A DNA stretch of 6,171 nucleotides, from the NCBI GenBank assembly GCA_937863945.1, contig CALMIB010000165.1, positions 1-6,171 on the forward strand, in the 5' to 3' direction. Made by a program: the position numbers and the translations under genes. This stretch comes from an uncultured Longilinea sp. GTDB taxonomy: Bacteria > Chloroflexota > Anaerolineae > Anaerolineales > Anaerolineaceae. The notes beneath the pieces were generated by a model. It did not search any database. It saw only the letters and a list, made by a program, of their open reading frames with translations, and had not been told where the DNA came from. Within the stretch, counting starts at the first letter, position 1. Every line of letters starts with the position of its first letter. Below are positions 5,789 through 6,171 of this stretch, piece after piece.

Positions 5789-5794
5789 AAAATA

Positions 5795-5803
5795 ATTTTA
5801 CCA
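5795..5803 (-). promoter_or_regulatory. Extended -10 promoter (TGGTAAAAT) of the RRM gene
   Basis: The minus strand shows TG at 5803-5802, one base, then TAAAAT (5800-5795), an extended -10 with five of six consensus bases. The region is AT-rich. TTGACT at 5835-5830 is too far (29 bases) to be its -35. The predicted start is the G at 5788. Confidence 0.5.
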
Positions 5804-5825
5804 AAACTACTTAAAAACATATAAT
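5797..5825 (+). promoter_or_regulatory. Promoter of the right-end orphan gene
   Basis: A perfect TATAAT (5820-5825) lies 17 bases downstream of TTTACC (5797-5802, four of six -35 positions). The predicted start near 5832 leaves about 20-24 bases before GTG 5853 or ATG 5856. Its -35 occupies the same bases as the -10 of the divergent RRM promoter. Confidence 0.55.
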
Positions 5826-5852
5826 CAAAAGTCAAGCCTTTTTTGAGCTGAT

Positions 5853-6131
5853 GTGATGCCATATTTCCCCCATTTTTCCTCAACCGCCCTATGCGGCGCC
5901 CGCCCGCGCATGCGCATTGTGGAGCTCAGCAGCCAGCCGGAAGAATATGTCCTGGGCCGCCAGTCCGGCGCGGATGAGATCGTTTGCAAAACCAAAATGT
6001 CTGAAACGCTGCTGGAAAAAATAGAACCGGGTGGGTTATTTCTAGATAAAATTACCACGCCCCGCCTGCCGTTGGTGACCTGCCGCCGGTGTAGCGATTT
6101 GCTTTACTGGAAGACAACGAACCAATCGTAA
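5853..6131 (+). CDS. Small hypothetical protein with CRRC motif, unrecognised
   Basis: I do not recognise this protein. The frame from GTG 5853 gives 92 residues; ATG 5856 or ATG 5910 (73 residues) are alternative starts. From 5910 it reads MRIVELSSQPEEYVLGRQ and continues with a mixed charged/hydrophobic composition through IEPGGLFLDKI to VTCRRCSDLLYW. It has no signal peptide or membrane helix. Cysteines are at 45 and at 77 and 80 (C-x-x-C); the pair could hold half of a metal site, but this is a guess. Codon choice from 5910 on looks coding, with G/C-rich third positions, and a good promoter lies just upstream, so I think the gene is real. The part from 5853 to 5909 is less convincing. The Shine-Dalgarno is weak (GAG 5845-5847). 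It is divergent from the RRM gene; the 40 bases after the stop show no terminator before the window ends. Confidence 0.55.
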   Translation: MMPYFPHFSSTALCGARPRMRIVELSSQPEEYVLGRQSGADEIVCKTKMSETLLEKIEPGGLFLDKITTPRLPLVTCRRCSDLLYWKTTNQS

Positions 6132-6171
6132 TAATCTTGATTCTGTTCCGTGCTCTTTTTGCCCTTCAATT

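Noticed and set aside
5906..5915. 10-bp palindrome GCGCATGCGC at the internal ATG of the orphan gene
   Set aside because: A single copy in GC-rich coding sequence; no second site or promoter element ties it to an operator.

Overview
The window (about 57% G+C by eye) reads as a chromosomal segment of a Chloroflexota bacterium, most likely class Anaerolineae. This is inferred from the protein mix, not from a marker gene: a cysteine-type leucine-rich-repeat protein ending in LTIHK, a TPR plus bacterial-PH membrane protein, a glycine-tailed RRM RNA-binding protein, and a small secreted protein with a Gly/Met-rich segment. There is no rRNA, tRNA, transposase, integrase, CRISPR array or phage gene. 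It looks like ordinary housekeeping or envelope chromosome rather than an accessory island.

Layout. 1-110 is the 3' end of a fumarylacetoacetate-hydrolase-family gene (+), closed by a strong intrinsic terminator (129-159). A TGnTATAAT promoter (240-248) then drives a two-gene + strand unit: an LRR protein (247-795) and a membrane-anchored LytR-CpsA-Psr protein (844-1767). That unit converges with a two-gene minus-strand operon: a TPR/bPH membrane protein (4417-3488) followed by a UbiB/ABC1 atypical kinase (3465-1798), from a promoter at 4479-4451. Next comes a minus-strand monocistron for a secreted protein (5055-4537), with its own terminator (4513-4484) and a promoter region carrying four to five direct repeats at 10-11 bp spacing. 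Then a minus-strand RRM protein gene (5581-5210) with its own terminator (5185-5150) and a leader of about 200 nt holding a terminator-like hairpin. Last is a small + strand orphan gene (5853-6131), transcribed divergently from promoter elements that overlap those of the RRM gene.

How the genes fit together. Several products are envelope proteins: the LCP glycopolymer transferase, the bPH membrane protein, UbiB with two C-terminal membrane segments, and the exported small protein. The most informative content is regulatory: the phased repeat array typical of OmpR/PhoB-type response regulators, the structured RRM leader, and the overlapping divergent promoters. I see no clearly undescribed multi-gene system. 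The best leads are these regulatory arrangements and the unrecognised 73-92 residue protein at the right end.
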